A DNA stretch of 64,000 nucleotides from Methylobacterium sp. 77 (GTDB lineage: Bacteria; Pseudomonadota; Alphaproteobacteria; Rhizobiales; Beijerinckiaceae). Positions within the stretch are counted from its first letter, which is position 1; every line of letters starts with the position of its first letter. Below the pieces are notes generated by a model. That model made no database searches. It was given only the letters and a program-made list of their open reading frames with translations, and was not told where the DNA came from. Positions 16,343-25,199 of the stretch are shown in pieces. Location of the stretch: the NCBI RefSeq assembly GCF_000372825.1, contig NZ_KB910516.1:2771825-2835824 (forward strand), read 5' to 3'. A program made the position numbers and the translations under genes.

Positions 16343-17510
16343 CGGACGGGCGCGCCGCAGAGAGCACGATCCGGGCAGCTTTCCGGCTCGGTTCGTCATC
16401 GCCCGCAAGCCGCATCGAACCATCGATTCGCTGGAGCGAGCGGAGTTGTGCGTCGCGAGCGTCGCCGCCCTTGAGAAGCGGAAGCAGGGCCTCGCCCAAA
16501 CGCCCCGGCGTGCACTCGGCCTGGATGAATTCCGGCATGGCGTTCTCGCCGAGGATCAGGTTCGGCAACACGATGGTCGGGACCTGAATGAGCCGACGTG
16601 CCACGGCCTCCTCCAGACGCGATACCTTGTAGGCCACGACCATCGGCACGCCAGCGAGCGCGAGTTCGAGGGTCACCGTACCCGAGGCTGCCAAGGCCGC
16701 ACGGGACCTTCGGAAGGCGGCATATTTCGCGGCCTCTCCGTGCACGATCCTCACAGGGTGCGACCAGGCCAGCGCCAGCCTCTCGATCATGGCGCGATGA
16801 CGGGTCACCGCCGGCAGAACGGCATCGATCGGCCCATGGCGTTGGACGAGAAGATCGAGCGTGGCCCCGAAGACCGGCATCAACCGCTCGATTTCCGAGC
16901 GACGCGAGCCCGGCAGGATCACGAGCGTCGGCGGCCTCGCCTCGCGCGCAGCCGCCTCGCTCGCATCCGGGCGCAGCTCGGACAGCCGTTCGATCAGCGG
17001 ATGCCCGACATAGGTGCAGTCCGGACCGCCGAGCCTGCGATGCGCATCGGGCTCGAACGGCAGCAGTGCCAGGACATGGTCGATGAACGGACGCATCTTG
17101 GCCGCGCGCCAGGGCCTCCAGGCCCAGACGCTGGGCGACACGTAATCGACGATGGGCAGGCTCGGCAGCCGCTTGCGCACGCGTGACGCCACCGCATGGG
17201 TAAATCCGGGGCTATCGATGATGACGAGCACGTCGGGCCGCGACTCGACGATGTCGCGCACCGTCTGGCGAATGCGACGCAGGAGGGTCCGCAGGCGGGC
17301 TGCGACGGGCAGATACCCCATCACGGCGACATCATCGAGGGGAAACAGCGAGACGAATCCCTCCGCCGTCATGGCCTCGCCGCCGACCCCGCCGAACGCC
17401 ACCTGCCCGTCGGAGATATCCGAGAGTGCCCGCATCAGCTTGGCACCGAGCTGGTCGCCCGAATCCTCACCGGCGACGAGCCAGATCCGTCTGGACGCGT
17501 TGTTCGTCAT
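16320..17510 (-). CDS. lpxB: Lipid-A-disaccharide synthase
   Basis: Family GT19 glycosyltransferase joining UDP-2,3-diacylglucosamine and lipid X to the lipid A disaccharide. 396 aa. Signatures: WLVAGEDSGDQLGAKLMRAL at the N-terminus, VDYVSPSVWAWRPWRA (mid-domain), YVGHPLIERL, LPGSRRSEIERLMPVF, and the acceptor-site ASGTVTLELAL with PMVVAYK. Start ATG overlaps the lpxI stop (ATGA), the last gene of the lpxD-fabZ-lpxA-lpxI-lpxB run. Confidence 0.96.
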   Translation of the reverse strand: MTNNASRRIWLVAGEDSGDQLGAKLMRALSDISDGQVAFGGVGGEAMTAEGFVSLFPLDDVAVMGYLPVAARLRTLLRRIRQTVRDIVESRPDVLVIIDSPGFTHAVASRVRKRLPSLPIVDYVSPSVWAWRPWRAAKMRPFIDHVLALLPFEPDAHRRLGGPDCTYVGHPLIERLSELRPDASEAAAREARPPTLVILPGSRRSEIERLMPVFGATLDLLVQRHGPIDAVLPAVTRHRAMIERLALAWSHPVRIVHGEAAKYAAFRRSRAALAASGTVTLELALAGVPMVVAYKVSRLEEAVARRLIQVPTIVLPNLILGENAMPEFIQAECTPGRLGEALLPLLKGGDARDAQLRSLQRIDGSMRLAGDDEPSRKAARIVLSAARPSVSAPAGT

Positions 17511-18391
17511 ACCTCGATCCGCAAACCGATGAGAAACAGGCCCGCCCGGTCGGCCGCTGCCACCGTGGCATCCCTGTCGATGATGAGGGTGTAGCCGGCC
17601 TGGATGGCGATCCCGGCGCAGCCAGCGGCGGCGGCGGCCTTCACCGTGCGCGGACCGATGGCCGGCAGGTCGACACGCAGATCCTGGCCGGTCTTGGCGA
17701 GCTTCACCAAGACGGTGCCCGGCTGCGCCGCTCCCATTCCGAACGGCCTGCGACCAAGGGCACGCGCGCGGGCGAGCATGCGGTCGGTGCCTTCGGGCCC
17801 CTCGACCGCGAGCGCGCGCTGCGCAGCGACGACGATGGCCTGACCGACATCGTAGGTCGCAAGCGCCGCGAGGATGCCGCAGCCCGTGGCGATGGATGCC
17901 TGCGCGGCGAGATCCGGAGCGAGCCGTCCGAGCTGTCCTTCGGGACTCAGCAGGTCCGGCGCAACATCGTGGATGCCGACGACGCGGTGGCCGTTATCCT
18001 CGAGCAGGACCAGGGCACCGCGCAACAGCCGGTCGTCCCCTCCCGCCGATATCGCCTTCAGCGCGTCGCGATTCCGCAAGGCCGCGGCGGCATTGAGGAT
18101 CGCGGCGGGGCTGGGACGCGAGACACCCCCAACCGGTATCACGCAGGCGGGCCCCCAGGCTTCGAGGATCCTCAAGGCACCGGAGATATCGAGAAGATCG
18201 ACCGTGGCATCGGCGCGCTCACGCATCGGCCGTTCGGCAAAGCCACGGATGGCGAGCACCCGGAACGAGCGCCCCGACCTTTCGAGGGATTCGGCGACCA
18301 GTTCCGGAAGCCGGCCGGCGCCGGCCACCAGAACGAGACGCTCCACCGCGCGTGCGTCGGTGAGGGGCGCCGGATGGGACGATGCGGTCAA
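17507..18391 (-). CDS. lpxI: UDP-2,3-diacylglucosamine pyrophosphatase LpxI
   Basis: 294 aa DUF1009 enzyme that hydrolyses UDP-2,3-diacylglucosamine to lipid X, used by many alphaproteobacteria in place of LpxH. The conserved N-terminal LVLVAGAGRLPELVAE (nucleotide-binding-like), GVGGVSRP-type segment, and the C-terminal GPRTVKAAAAAGCAGIAIQAGYTLI/DRDATVAAADRAGLFLIG match LpxI. Start is TTG overlapping the lpxA stop (TTGA). Its location between lpxA and lpxB, and absence of lpxH in the cluster, confirm the role. Confidence 0.94.
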   Translation of the reverse strand: MTASSHPAPLTDARAVERLVLVAGAGRLPELVAESLERSGRSFRVLAIRGFAERPMRERADATVDLLDISGALRILEAWGPACVIPVGGVSRPSPAAILNAAAALRNRDALKAISAGGDDRLLRGALVLLEDNGHRVVGIHDVAPDLLSPEGQLGRLAPDLAAQASIATGCGILAALATYDVGQAIVVAAQRALAVEGPEGTDRMLARARALGRRPFGMGAAQPGTVLVKLAKTGQDLRVDLPAIGPRTVKAAAAAGCAGIAIQAGYTLIIDRDATVAAADRAGLFLIGLRIEV

Positions 18392-19200
18392 GCCGAGCCC
18401 GGATTCTCGCGCGGGGTGCAGATCGAGCGCTTACCGCCTTCGCGGATGAAGGCGATGATCTCGGCGACGGCGCGATGCGATTCGAACTCCGCGGCCACGT
18501 CCTCCACCCTCTCCATCAAGGTGCCCTCGGGGGCAAAGAGCAGGCGATAAGCCCGTCGCAGGGCATGGATGTCCTCGCGGGCGAAGCCCCGGCGCTGCAG
18601 GCCGATGATGTTGAGGCCCGAGAGATAGGCACGGTTGCCAAGGGCCATACCGTAGGGAATGCAGTCGTTTTCCAAGCCGGATAGACCGCCGACGAAGGCG
18701 TGGGCTCCGACGCGGGCGAACTGGATCACCGCCGCGCCGCCACCGAGGATCGCGTAATCTCCGACGCTGCAATGGCCGGCCAGCATGACGTTGTTCGAGA
18801 AGACGACTCCATCGCCCACCCGGCAATCATGCCCCACATGGGAATTGGCGAGGAAGGTGCACTTGTCGCCGACGACCGTCTCGAGACCGCCGCCGGCGGT
18901 GCCCGGATTCATCGTGACGCCTTCGCGGATCAGGCACTCGGCACCGATGGTCAGCGTGGAGGCCTCGCCGCGAAACTTCAGGTCCTGCGGCGGATGGCCG
19001 ATGGATGCGAACGGATAGAGCTTGGTGCGGGGGCCGATTCCGGTGCGGCCGGCGACGACCACATGGCTGATGAGTTCGCAGCCCTCGCCGAGCACGACTT
19101 CCGGTCCGACATGACAGAAGGGACCGATCCGCACACCTTCGCCGATCGTGGCACCATCCTCGATGACGGAACTCGGATGGATGTCGGTCACGTCGCTCAC
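18388..19200 (-). CDS. lpxA: UDP-N-acetylglucosamine acyltransferase
   Basis: First enzyme of lipid A synthesis, left-handed parallel beta-helix acyltransferase. 270 aa from a GTG start ([16 protein letters not shown]) that overlaps the fabZ stop (GTGA). Hexapeptide repeats run from about residue 10 to 190; [12 protein letters not shown] and [14 protein letters not shown] are LpxA signatures, and the catalytic His sits in [11 protein letters not shown]. The C-terminal helical domain ([18 protein letters not shown]) is intact. The upstream in-frame extension to 19356 is inside fabZ and ignored. Confidence 0.96.
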   Translation of the reverse strand: MSDVTDIHPSSVIEDGATIGEGVRIGPFCHVGPEVVLGEGCELISHVVVAGRTGIGPRTKLYPFASIGHPPQDLKFRGEASTLTIGAECLIREGVTMNPGTAGGGLETVVGDKCTFLANSHVGHDCRVGDGVVFSNNVMLAGHCSVGDYAILGGGAAVIQFARVGAHAFVGGLSGLENDCIPYGMALGNRAYLSGLNIIGLQRRGFAREDIHALRRAYRLLFAPEGTLMERVEDVAAEFESHRAVAEIIAFIREGGKRSICTPRENPGSA

Positions 19201-19661
19201 TCCGTCACCAGCATGGCGCCGATCTCGGCCTCGGCGACGAGGGTGTCGCCGACGCGCGCCTCGCCCCGGAACCACCACATCGTCCGGCGCTGGTTCATCT
19301 TCGTCATATGATAGCGCACCGTATCGCCGGGCACGACGGGTTTGCGGAACTTGCATTTGTCGATGGTCATGAAGAAGACCTGCTTGGCCCGCACCTCATC
19401 GGTCCTGATGTGCTGGCAGCAGATCGCGCCGGCCGTCTGGGCCATGCCCTCGATCAGCAGGACACCGGGGAAGACCGGCAGGCCGGGGAAATGCCCGGTA
19501 AACTGCGGCTCGTTGAACGAGACGTTCTTGATCCCGATGCAGGAGCGGTCCCCGTCGATCTCGATGATGCGATCGATCATCAGGAACGGATAGCGATGGG
19601 GCAGAAGTTCCAGGATCTTCTGGATGTCGGCCGAGCCCAGATCTTTCGGCATGTCACTCAT
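19197..19661 (-). CDS. fabZ: 3-hydroxyacyl-ACP dehydratase FabZ
   Basis: Hot-dog fold dehydratase of fatty-acid elongation. 154 aa. [13 protein letters not shown] near residue 16 carries the catalytic His; the [20 protein letters not shown] segment carries the catalytic Glu. Sits in the lipid A cluster between lpxD and lpxA, competing for the same 3-hydroxyacyl-ACP pool as LpxA/LpxD, so its co-expression balances membrane lipids and LPS. Confidence 0.97.
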   Translation of the reverse strand: MSDMPKDLGSADIQKILELLPHRYPFLMIDRIIEIDGDRSCIGIKNVSFNEPQFTGHFPGLPVFPGVLLIEGMAQTAGAICCQHIRTDEVRAKQVFFMTIDKCKFRKPVVPGDTVRYHMTKMNQRRTMWWFRGEARVGDTLVAEAEIGAMLVTE

Positions 19662-19809
19662 CGATCGAACAACCCCATCGCGCGCCGGCGCCCCTGACGC
19701 CCCGCCTCATCCCTCAAAAAGTGGAGCGTTGTCTTCGACATAAACGCCACACGATGCAAGCCTCGGAGGGCTATGCCGGCGACAATCCAGGGCCGGGCAC
19801 CGTTATCGC

Positions 19810-20874
19810 TCAGTCCTTGTCGGGCTCGCTCGTGTCGCGTCCCGACTTTTCCGCGAGACGCGCGAGGGCGGTGAGTTCGCGGAACCAGGTGCGCACGGGC
19901 TTGGCCGGCGTGCCGCCCCACCGGCTTCCCGGCGGGACATCGCGGTTGACGTTCGATGAGCCGGCGATCTGCGAGCCCATGCCGATCCGCAAATGCCCGA
20001 CCACGCCAACCTGGCCACCGAGAACGACGTAGTCTTCCAGGGTGGTCGACCCGGAAATGCCGACGCCGGAGACGATGACGCAGTGGCGGCCGATGACGAC
20101 GTTGTGGGCGATCTGAACGAGGTTATCGATCTTGGTGCCCTCGCCGACGATGGTATCGCGACCCGCGCCGCGATCGATCGTGGTGTTGGCACCGATCTCG
20201 ACATCGTCCTGGACGATGACCCGGCCGGTCTGAGGCACCTTGAGATGGCCGCCCAGCCCCATGGCGAAGCCGAAACCGTCCTGGCCGAGACGCGCACCCG
20301 GATGAAGGATGACGCGGTTGCCGACGAGGGCATAGGCCAGCGTCGTCCCGGCGCCGATGGAGCAGTCACGACCGATCCGGACATCGGGGCCGACAACCGC
20401 ATTCGCGCCGATGATCGTACCCGAGCCGATCTCGGCTCCGGGGCCGATGACGGCACCGGGATCGACGACCACGCCGTCTTCGAGGCGAGCCTTGGGATGG
20501 ACGTGGGCTCCCGGTGATACGCCCTCGGTCCCGAATTGCGAGAGCGGCCGCATGGCTTCCGGATGGAAGCGGGCCAGGAGGCCGGCATAGATCCGATACG
20601 GATCGCGGGTGACCAGCGCGATGGTGGTCGTGGGGACCTTGGCCGCGAAGCGCGGCGAGACGAGGCAGACCAAAGCCTTGGTCTGAGCCAGGATCTCGCC
20701 GTAGCGGGCATTGTCCATATAGGCGAGATCGCGGGGCCCGGCGGTCTCCAACGGAGAGGCGCCGGCGACCGTCAGCAGCGGATCTGCGCCCTCGGGAAGC
20801 GAAATGCCAGCAACCCCGGCGATGTCGCCGAGGCTGATGGCCGTGCTGGGTGCGAAGAAGACGGGATCAGACAT
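19810..20874 (-). CDS. lpxD: UDP-3-O-(3-hydroxyacyl)glucosamine N-acyltransferase
   Basis: Third lipid A step, N-acylation of UDP-3-O-acylglucosamine; left-handed beta-helix enzyme. 354 aa from ATG 20874 ([20 protein letters not shown]); the ATG at 20889 adds a five-residue leader. N-terminal uridine-binding domain (about 1-110), then hexapeptide repeats with [14 protein letters not shown] and the catalytic-His region [16 protein letters not shown]-terminal tail is charged. Lies 48 nt after bamA on the same strand. Confidence 0.95.
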   Translation of the reverse strand: MSDPVFFAPSTAISLGDIAGVAGISLPEGADPLLTVAGASPLETAGPRDLAYMDNARYGEILAQTKALVCLVSPRFAAKVPTTTIALVTRDPYRIYAGLLARFHPEAMRPLSQFGTEGVSPGAHVHPKARLEDGVVVDPGAVIGPGAEIGSGTIIGANAVVGPDVRIGRDCSIGAGTTLAYALVGNRVILHPGARLGQDGFGFAMGLGGHLKVPQTGRVIVQDDVEIGANTTIDRGAGRDTIVGEGTKIDNLVQIAHNVVIGRHCVIVSGVGISGSTTLEDYVVLGGQVGVVGHLRIGMGSQIAGSSNVNRDVPPGSRWGGTPAKPVRTWFRELTALARLAEKSGRDTSEPDKD

Positions 20875-20883
20875 GATGCGACA

Positions 20884-20916
20884 ACGCACGGGCTCCGAGA
20901 AAGGAAGCCCGTGCGT
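20884..20916 (-). terminator. Hairpin between bamA and lpxD
   Basis: ACGCACGGGCT (20884-20894 as complement) and AGCCCGTGCGT (20906-20916) form a perfect 11-bp stem around an 11-nt loop, six bases after the bamA stop. No U-tract follows, so it may be an attenuator or 3'-end stabiliser rather than a full terminator, tuning lpxD relative to bamA. Confidence 0.55.
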
Positions 20917-20922
20917 CTTATG

Positions 20923-23505
20923 TCAGAACCGCGAGCCGCCGGAGAAGCGGAAGGCCTGAAGCTGATCCTTGCCGACGCGGCCGAGGAAGTTGCCGGTCGA
21001 GTCGTAGATCTTCTGTCCCTCGTCCTTGGTCAGGGCGTAGGCGTAATCGAAGCGGATCGGGCCAAGCGGCGAGTTCCACAAGATCGACGCACCGATCGAG
21101 GAGCGGATCGTCATCTTGTCGCGGACGTTCAGGCATTCCGGCTCGACCGTGATCGCTCCGGCTCCGAGCGCGGTGTAGGCGCAAGCCCCACCAGGCGCGA
21201 TACCGTTGATGGCCGCATCGCCGTTCACGTCGAACTGGGTCCGGCTGTTATAGCCGAACAACGTACCGGCATCGGCGAAGACAGCGCCCTTCAGGCCGAG
21301 ATCCCGCGGAATACCGTAGATCGGGAACTGAACTTCGAGGGTGCCGCCGAAGTAGGTGGTACCGCCAACGGCGTTCGAGCGAGCATCGGCGCTGCCGACG
21401 TCACGCGGACCGATACCGTTTGGCGCGAAGCCGCGGACGAGCGACGGACCGAGGAAGTACTGGTCGGTAATGCGCAGCTTTTCGTCGGTCAGGGCCGAGA
21501 TATGGCCGCCCTGCAAGCGGGCGAAGCCGACCACGTCCTCGTAGAACTCCTTGTAGTAGCGCATGTCGCCGGCCACGCGGAAGAACTTCGAATCGCCGCC
21601 GAGACCCGCGATTTCAGGCTTCAGCTCGGCATAGAGGCCGTTCCGCGGCTGGGCGAGATTGTCCAGCGTCGAATAGGCCAGAGTCACGCCAGCGAGTGAC
21701 GTCAACGTGTTGCCAGTCGAACCCTTGAGCGCGATGGAGGCTTCACCATCGAGAGCACAGTTCGGATATGTCGGCAGACCGCCGGTGTTGCGACCGGAGA
21801 CGGGATCGATCGTTCCAGCCGGATTGAGGACCGTATAACCGGGGATCGGGTTCGAGCAGTCGTTATACGGCCGCTTGACGCTGTTCGGGATCGTCAGCTC
21901 GGTATTGTACAGCGAGTAGCGCAGGGTGACGCCGAACTCTTCCGTGATCGGCAGGCCGACGCGGAGCTGACCGCCATAGACGGTGGTCTCGTAGCGCGAG
22001 TAGCGCGTCAGATCGCTGTACTTGTAGAATGCGTCGAAGCCGGCGGCGAGACGGTAGCCGAGGAAGTACGGCTCGGTGAACGAGAAGTCGACACCGCGCG
22101 AATACTGGCCACCCGTACCGGCGAGGCGGACATACTGGCCACGGCCGAGGAAGTTCGACTCGGAGACCGAGACTTCGCCGATGATGCCGTCCTGGGTGGA
22201 GTAGCCGCCTGCCACCGAGAACGAACCCGTGGGCTGATCCTCGACGTCGATGTTGATGACCACGCGGTCGGCCGAGGAGCCCGGCTCGTTGGAGAAGCGG
22301 ACCTTCTTGAAGAAGCCGAGGCCGTTGAGGCGACGCTCCGCACGATCGGTCAGGACGCGGTTATAGGCGTCGCCCTCGGTGATATCGAGCTCGCGGCGGA
22401 TGACGTAATCGCGGGTGCGTGTGTTGCCGCGAATGTTGATGCGCTCGACATAGACGCGGGGACCGTCCTCGACGACGAAGCCGAGAGCCACGGTGTGCGT
22501 GGCGCGGTCGCGCTGGCCGGTCGGACGGACCTGGGCGAAGGGGAAGCCCTGGCGAGCGACCTGATTGGTCACGCCGGCAAGCGTCTTCTCGACATCCTCG
22601 GCATTGTAGACGTCACCGATGGCGGAGCGGACCTCGCCGTCGAGGATCTGCTTGTCGACACCCGGGAGGCGCGAATCGATGGCGACCGCACCGACCGTGT
22701 ATTGCTGGCCTTCATCCACCGACACGGTGATGACCCAGCCGGCATCGCCCTCGCCTTCGACGTAGCGCGCATCGGCATTCACGACCCGGAAATCGGCATA
22801 GCCGTTCTTCAGGTAGTAACGGCGCACGAGGTCGAGATCGTTGGTGATACGATCGGGATCGTAGACGTCGGAGGTCTTGATGAAGGAGAGGAAGTTCATC
22901 TCCGACGAGCTCATCAGCTCGCGCAGCTTGCTCTCGGAATAGGCGCTATTGCCGACGAAGTTGATCGCCTTGATGCCGGTCTTGTCACCTTCCTCGATCA
23001 CGTAGATCAGGTCGATGCGGCCGTTGGGCAGATCGACGGTGCGGAAGCTGACCTTGGCGGTACCACGGCCGGCGCGGCGGTAGATCTCGCGAATGCGCTG
23101 AAGATCGGCCTGGACCACACCCTCGCTGTAGCCGCCGCGGCCCTTGGCCTCGACCTCGGCTTCGAGCGTCGCCTTCTCGACCTTCTTGTTTCCCTCGAAC
23201 ACCACCCGGTTGATGATGTTATTCTCGCGGACCGTCACCAGCGTCCCGGCGCCACTGCGCGAGACCTTCACGTCGGAGAACATGCCGCTCGCCAACAGAT
23301 TGCGGCGGGCCTCTTCGGGAGATCCGGAGGCCGTACCGGTCACGTAGGACCGGATGGTGTCGGCATCGACGCGCTTGTTACCCTGGACGACGATCTGCTG
23401 CGCCTGAGCCGTGCCGCCCAGAACCAGCCCTGCGGCCGCGGCAGCGACTAGGACGATGGTCTGTTCGGCCGACTTACGCCGGCGCTTCCCCGTCATCGAC
23501 ATCAT
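20923..23505 (-). CDS. bamA: Outer membrane protein assembly factor BamA
   Basis: Central subunit of the BAM complex that folds beta-barrel proteins into the outer membrane. 860 aa. Signal peptide up to about residue 35 (LVLGGTAQAQ-QIVVQGN), five POTRA domains (to about residue 430, e.g. RINIRGNTRTRDYVIRREL), then a 16-strand barrel with YFLGPSLVRGF-type insertion motif (VRGFAPNGIGPRD) and a terminal phenylalanine (FRFSGGSRF) that is the BAM recognition signal. rseP precedes and lpxD follows, the conserved order in proteobacteria. Confidence 0.97.
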   Translation of the reverse strand: MMSMTGKRRRKSAEQTIVLVAAAAAGLVLGGTAQAQQIVVQGNKRVDADTIRSYVTGTASGSPEEARRNLLASGMFSDVKVSRSGAGTLVTVRENNIINRVVFEGNKKVEKATLEAEVEAKGRGGYSEGVVQADLQRIREIYRRAGRGTAKVSFRTVDLPNGRIDLIYVIEEGDKTGIKAINFVGNSAYSESKLRELMSSSEMNFLSFIKTSDVYDPDRITNDLDLVRRYYLKNGYADFRVVNADARYVEGEGDAGWVITVSVDEGQQYTVGAVAIDSRLPGVDKQILDGEVRSAIGDVYNAEDVEKTLAGVTNQVARQGFPFAQVRPTGQRDRATHTVALGFVVEDGPRVYVERINIRGNTRTRDYVIRRELDITEGDAYNRVLTDRAERRLNGLGFFKKVRFSNEPGSSADRVVINIDVEDQPTGSFSVAGGYSTQDGIIGEVSVSESNFLGRGQYVRLAGTGGQYSRGVDFSFTEPYFLGYRLAAGFDAFYKYSDLTRYSRYETTVYGGQLRVGLPITEEFGVTLRYSLYNTELTIPNSVKRPYNDCSNPIPGYTVLNPAGTIDPVSGRNTGGLPTYPNCALDGEASIALKGSTGNTLTSLAGVTLAYSTLDNLAQPRNGLYAELKPEIAGLGGDSKFFRVAGDMRYYKEFYEDVVGFARLQGGHISALTDEKLRITDQYFLGPSLVRGFAPNGIGPRDVGSADARSNAVGGTTYFGGTLEVQFPIYGIPRDLGLKGAVFADAGTLFGYNSRTQFDVNGDAAINGIAPGGACAYTALGAGAITVEPECLNVRDKMTIRSSIGASILWNSPLGPIRFDYAYALTKDEGQKIYDSTGNFLGRVGKDQLQAFRFSGGSRF

Positions 23506-23857
23506 GTAATCGCCCGTCTCTATTTATTAACAGTCCGGGTTCGCACCCGCAGACAGGCGGTCGTTGTCCGACCGTCCCGTCACCTGGTCCCAGCTCAGCT
23601 TCTACCCAGTTTCCGAAGCGAAGCAAACGCTCGGGGCCGGGCTCTGAGGGGGATTTTGGGGAGACGTGGCCTTCCGGTCACTTAACGGTTCCCGTTCATC
23701 GCTCGATAAGGTGAATCAATCGTCAATTCGCAGCAAAAAGCCCGCCCAGGATACCGGGCGGGCTTCTCGATTATCAAAGTAATTCAACCGCTTAGCAAAC
23801 AGTCCACACCCTTCTGGAGGGAACGTGCCGAGCCTCCGCCACGGATGGAGCCCTGGG
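23506..23857. other. rseP-bamA intergenic region (352 bp)
   Basis: Contains the rseP terminator (23734-23766) and, after it, presumably the bamA promoter and leader (about 23506-23730, which is AT-richer near bamA: TTAATAAATAG). The separation by a strong terminator suggests bamA has its own promoter, possibly envelope-stress responsive, but no clear sigma-E boxes are visible. Confidence 0.5.
23734..23766 (-). terminator. Rho-independent terminator after rseP
   Basis: On the minus strand AAGCCCGCCCGG and its partner GGGCGGGCTTTTT form a 9-10 bp GC stem (AGCCCGCCC / GGGCGGGCT) with a 6-nt loop and a run of five T at the distal side, 90 nt after the rseP stop. Confidence 0.85.
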
Positions 23858-25018
23858 TCAGGAGCCGCGTCCCGACCATGAGGCGCCGAGGTTCAGGATG
23901 TCGTTCCAAGCCGCGAACAGCATCAGGAACAGGACCAGGGCAAGCCCGATCCGGAAGCCGATCTCCTGGGTCTTCTCGCTCAGCGGCCGGCCACGGACGG
24001 CCTCGAACGCGTAGAACAGCAGGTGCCCGCCATCGAGGAGCGGCACCGGGAACAGGTTGAGCAGACCGATCGACACCGACAGCAGCGCCACGAGGCCGAT
24101 GAGCCCACCGACGCCACCGACCTTGGCGACCTCGCCGGAGACGCGGGCGATGCCGATCGGCCCCGAAAGCTGATCGGCGGATTCACGGCCCGTCACCAGT
24201 TTGCCGAGGTAGTTCATGGTCCGGTCGACGACGAAATAGGTCTCCGACACGCCGAGACGAAGGGACTCGAGGAGGCCGTAATGTCTGACCTGCGCGTCGG
24301 CGCCGTTCGGTCCCTTGATGCCGAGGCGACCGAGGCGGTGCTTGCCGAACGGCGTGCGCTCCTCCACCGCGTCAGGCACGGCGTTCAACGTCTTGACCTC
24401 GCCGCCACGTTCGACGGTGACGGCGAGGCTGGCGCCGGCGCTCCCGGAAACAGTGCGTTGCATGTCGAGGAAGTTCGTGACCTGCGTCCCATCGATGGAC
24501 GTGACCAGGTCACCGGCCTGGAAACCGGCACGCTCGGCGGCGCTGCCCGGCATCACGCCATCGATACGCGGGGGAAGCTCGTAGCGGCCGACGAAGTAGA
24601 TCGCCCCGGCGAACAGGACGATGGCGAGAAGGAAGTTGGCGATGGGCCCGGCGGCCACGATGGCGGCGCGCTTACCCAGGCTCTGGGCCGGGAAACTCGT
24701 CGCGCGCTCCTGCGGCGTCATCCGCGCGAGGGCAGCCGGATCGGCGACGCTGGCGCCGTTGGCGTCACCGTGGAACTTGACGTAGCCGCCGAGCGGGATC
24801 GCCGACACTTTCCAGCGTGTGCCGTGGCGGTCGTTGAAGCCGAAGAGCTCGGGTCCGAAGCCGAGTGAGAAGGCGTGGACCCCGACTCCGCACCAGCGGC
24901 CGACGAGGAAGTGTCCCATCTCGTGGACGAAGACCACGATGCTGAGCACGATGACGAAGGGGATCACCGACCCGAAGAAGTCGGAGGCCGTTCCCCCCAT
25001 CGAATTCAGAAAGTCCAT
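23858..25018 (-). CDS. rseP: Site-2 intramembrane zinc protease RseP
   Basis: Inner-membrane S2P protease that cleaves anti-sigma factors and signal-peptide remnants. 386 aa. Zinc motif HEMGH at residues 32-36 in the first helix, third ligand in the VPLLDGGHLLF motif (about residue 330), and one PDZ domain (about 125-205, with PPRIDGVMPGSAAERAGFQAGD). Four membrane segments. Followed by bamA and lpxD, the standard envelope block (rseP-bamA-lpxD-fabZ-lpxA). dxr and cdsA, which often directly precede rseP, lie instead about 7 kb away at 30660-32709. Confidence 0.96.
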   Translation of the reverse strand: MDFLNSMGGTASDFFGSVIPFVIVLSIVVFVHEMGHFLVGRWCGVGVHAFSLGFGPELFGFNDRHGTRWKVSAIPLGGYVKFHGDANGASVADPAALARMTPQERATSFPAQSLGKRAAIVAAGPIANFLLAIVLFAGAIYFVGRYELPPRIDGVMPGSAAERAGFQAGDLVTSIDGTQVTNFLDMQRTVSGSAGASLAVTVERGGEVKTLNAVPDAVEERTPFGKHRLGRLGIKGPNGADAQVRHYGLLESLRLGVSETYFVVDRTMNYLGKLVTGRESADQLSGPIGIARVSGEVAKVGGVGGLIGLVALLSVSIGLLNLFPVPLLDGGHLLFYAFEAVRGRPLSEKTQEIGFRIGLALVLFLMLFAAWNDILNLGASWSGRGS

Positions 25019-25199
25019 TCCGTCGATCCTTCAGGGCCTCGCGAGGGGCCAGCATGCGTCCATAGCAGATCGGATCGCGGTCGAGCGAACGCAAACCGGA
25101 CAAGGCCGGCGAGATCGTCGCACGGCGCCACGCCGTCCCCCGTTTCCTCAACGGAAGGTTAAGAGCACGGACGACACGGGATTCTCCCTGTCCCTCTTG

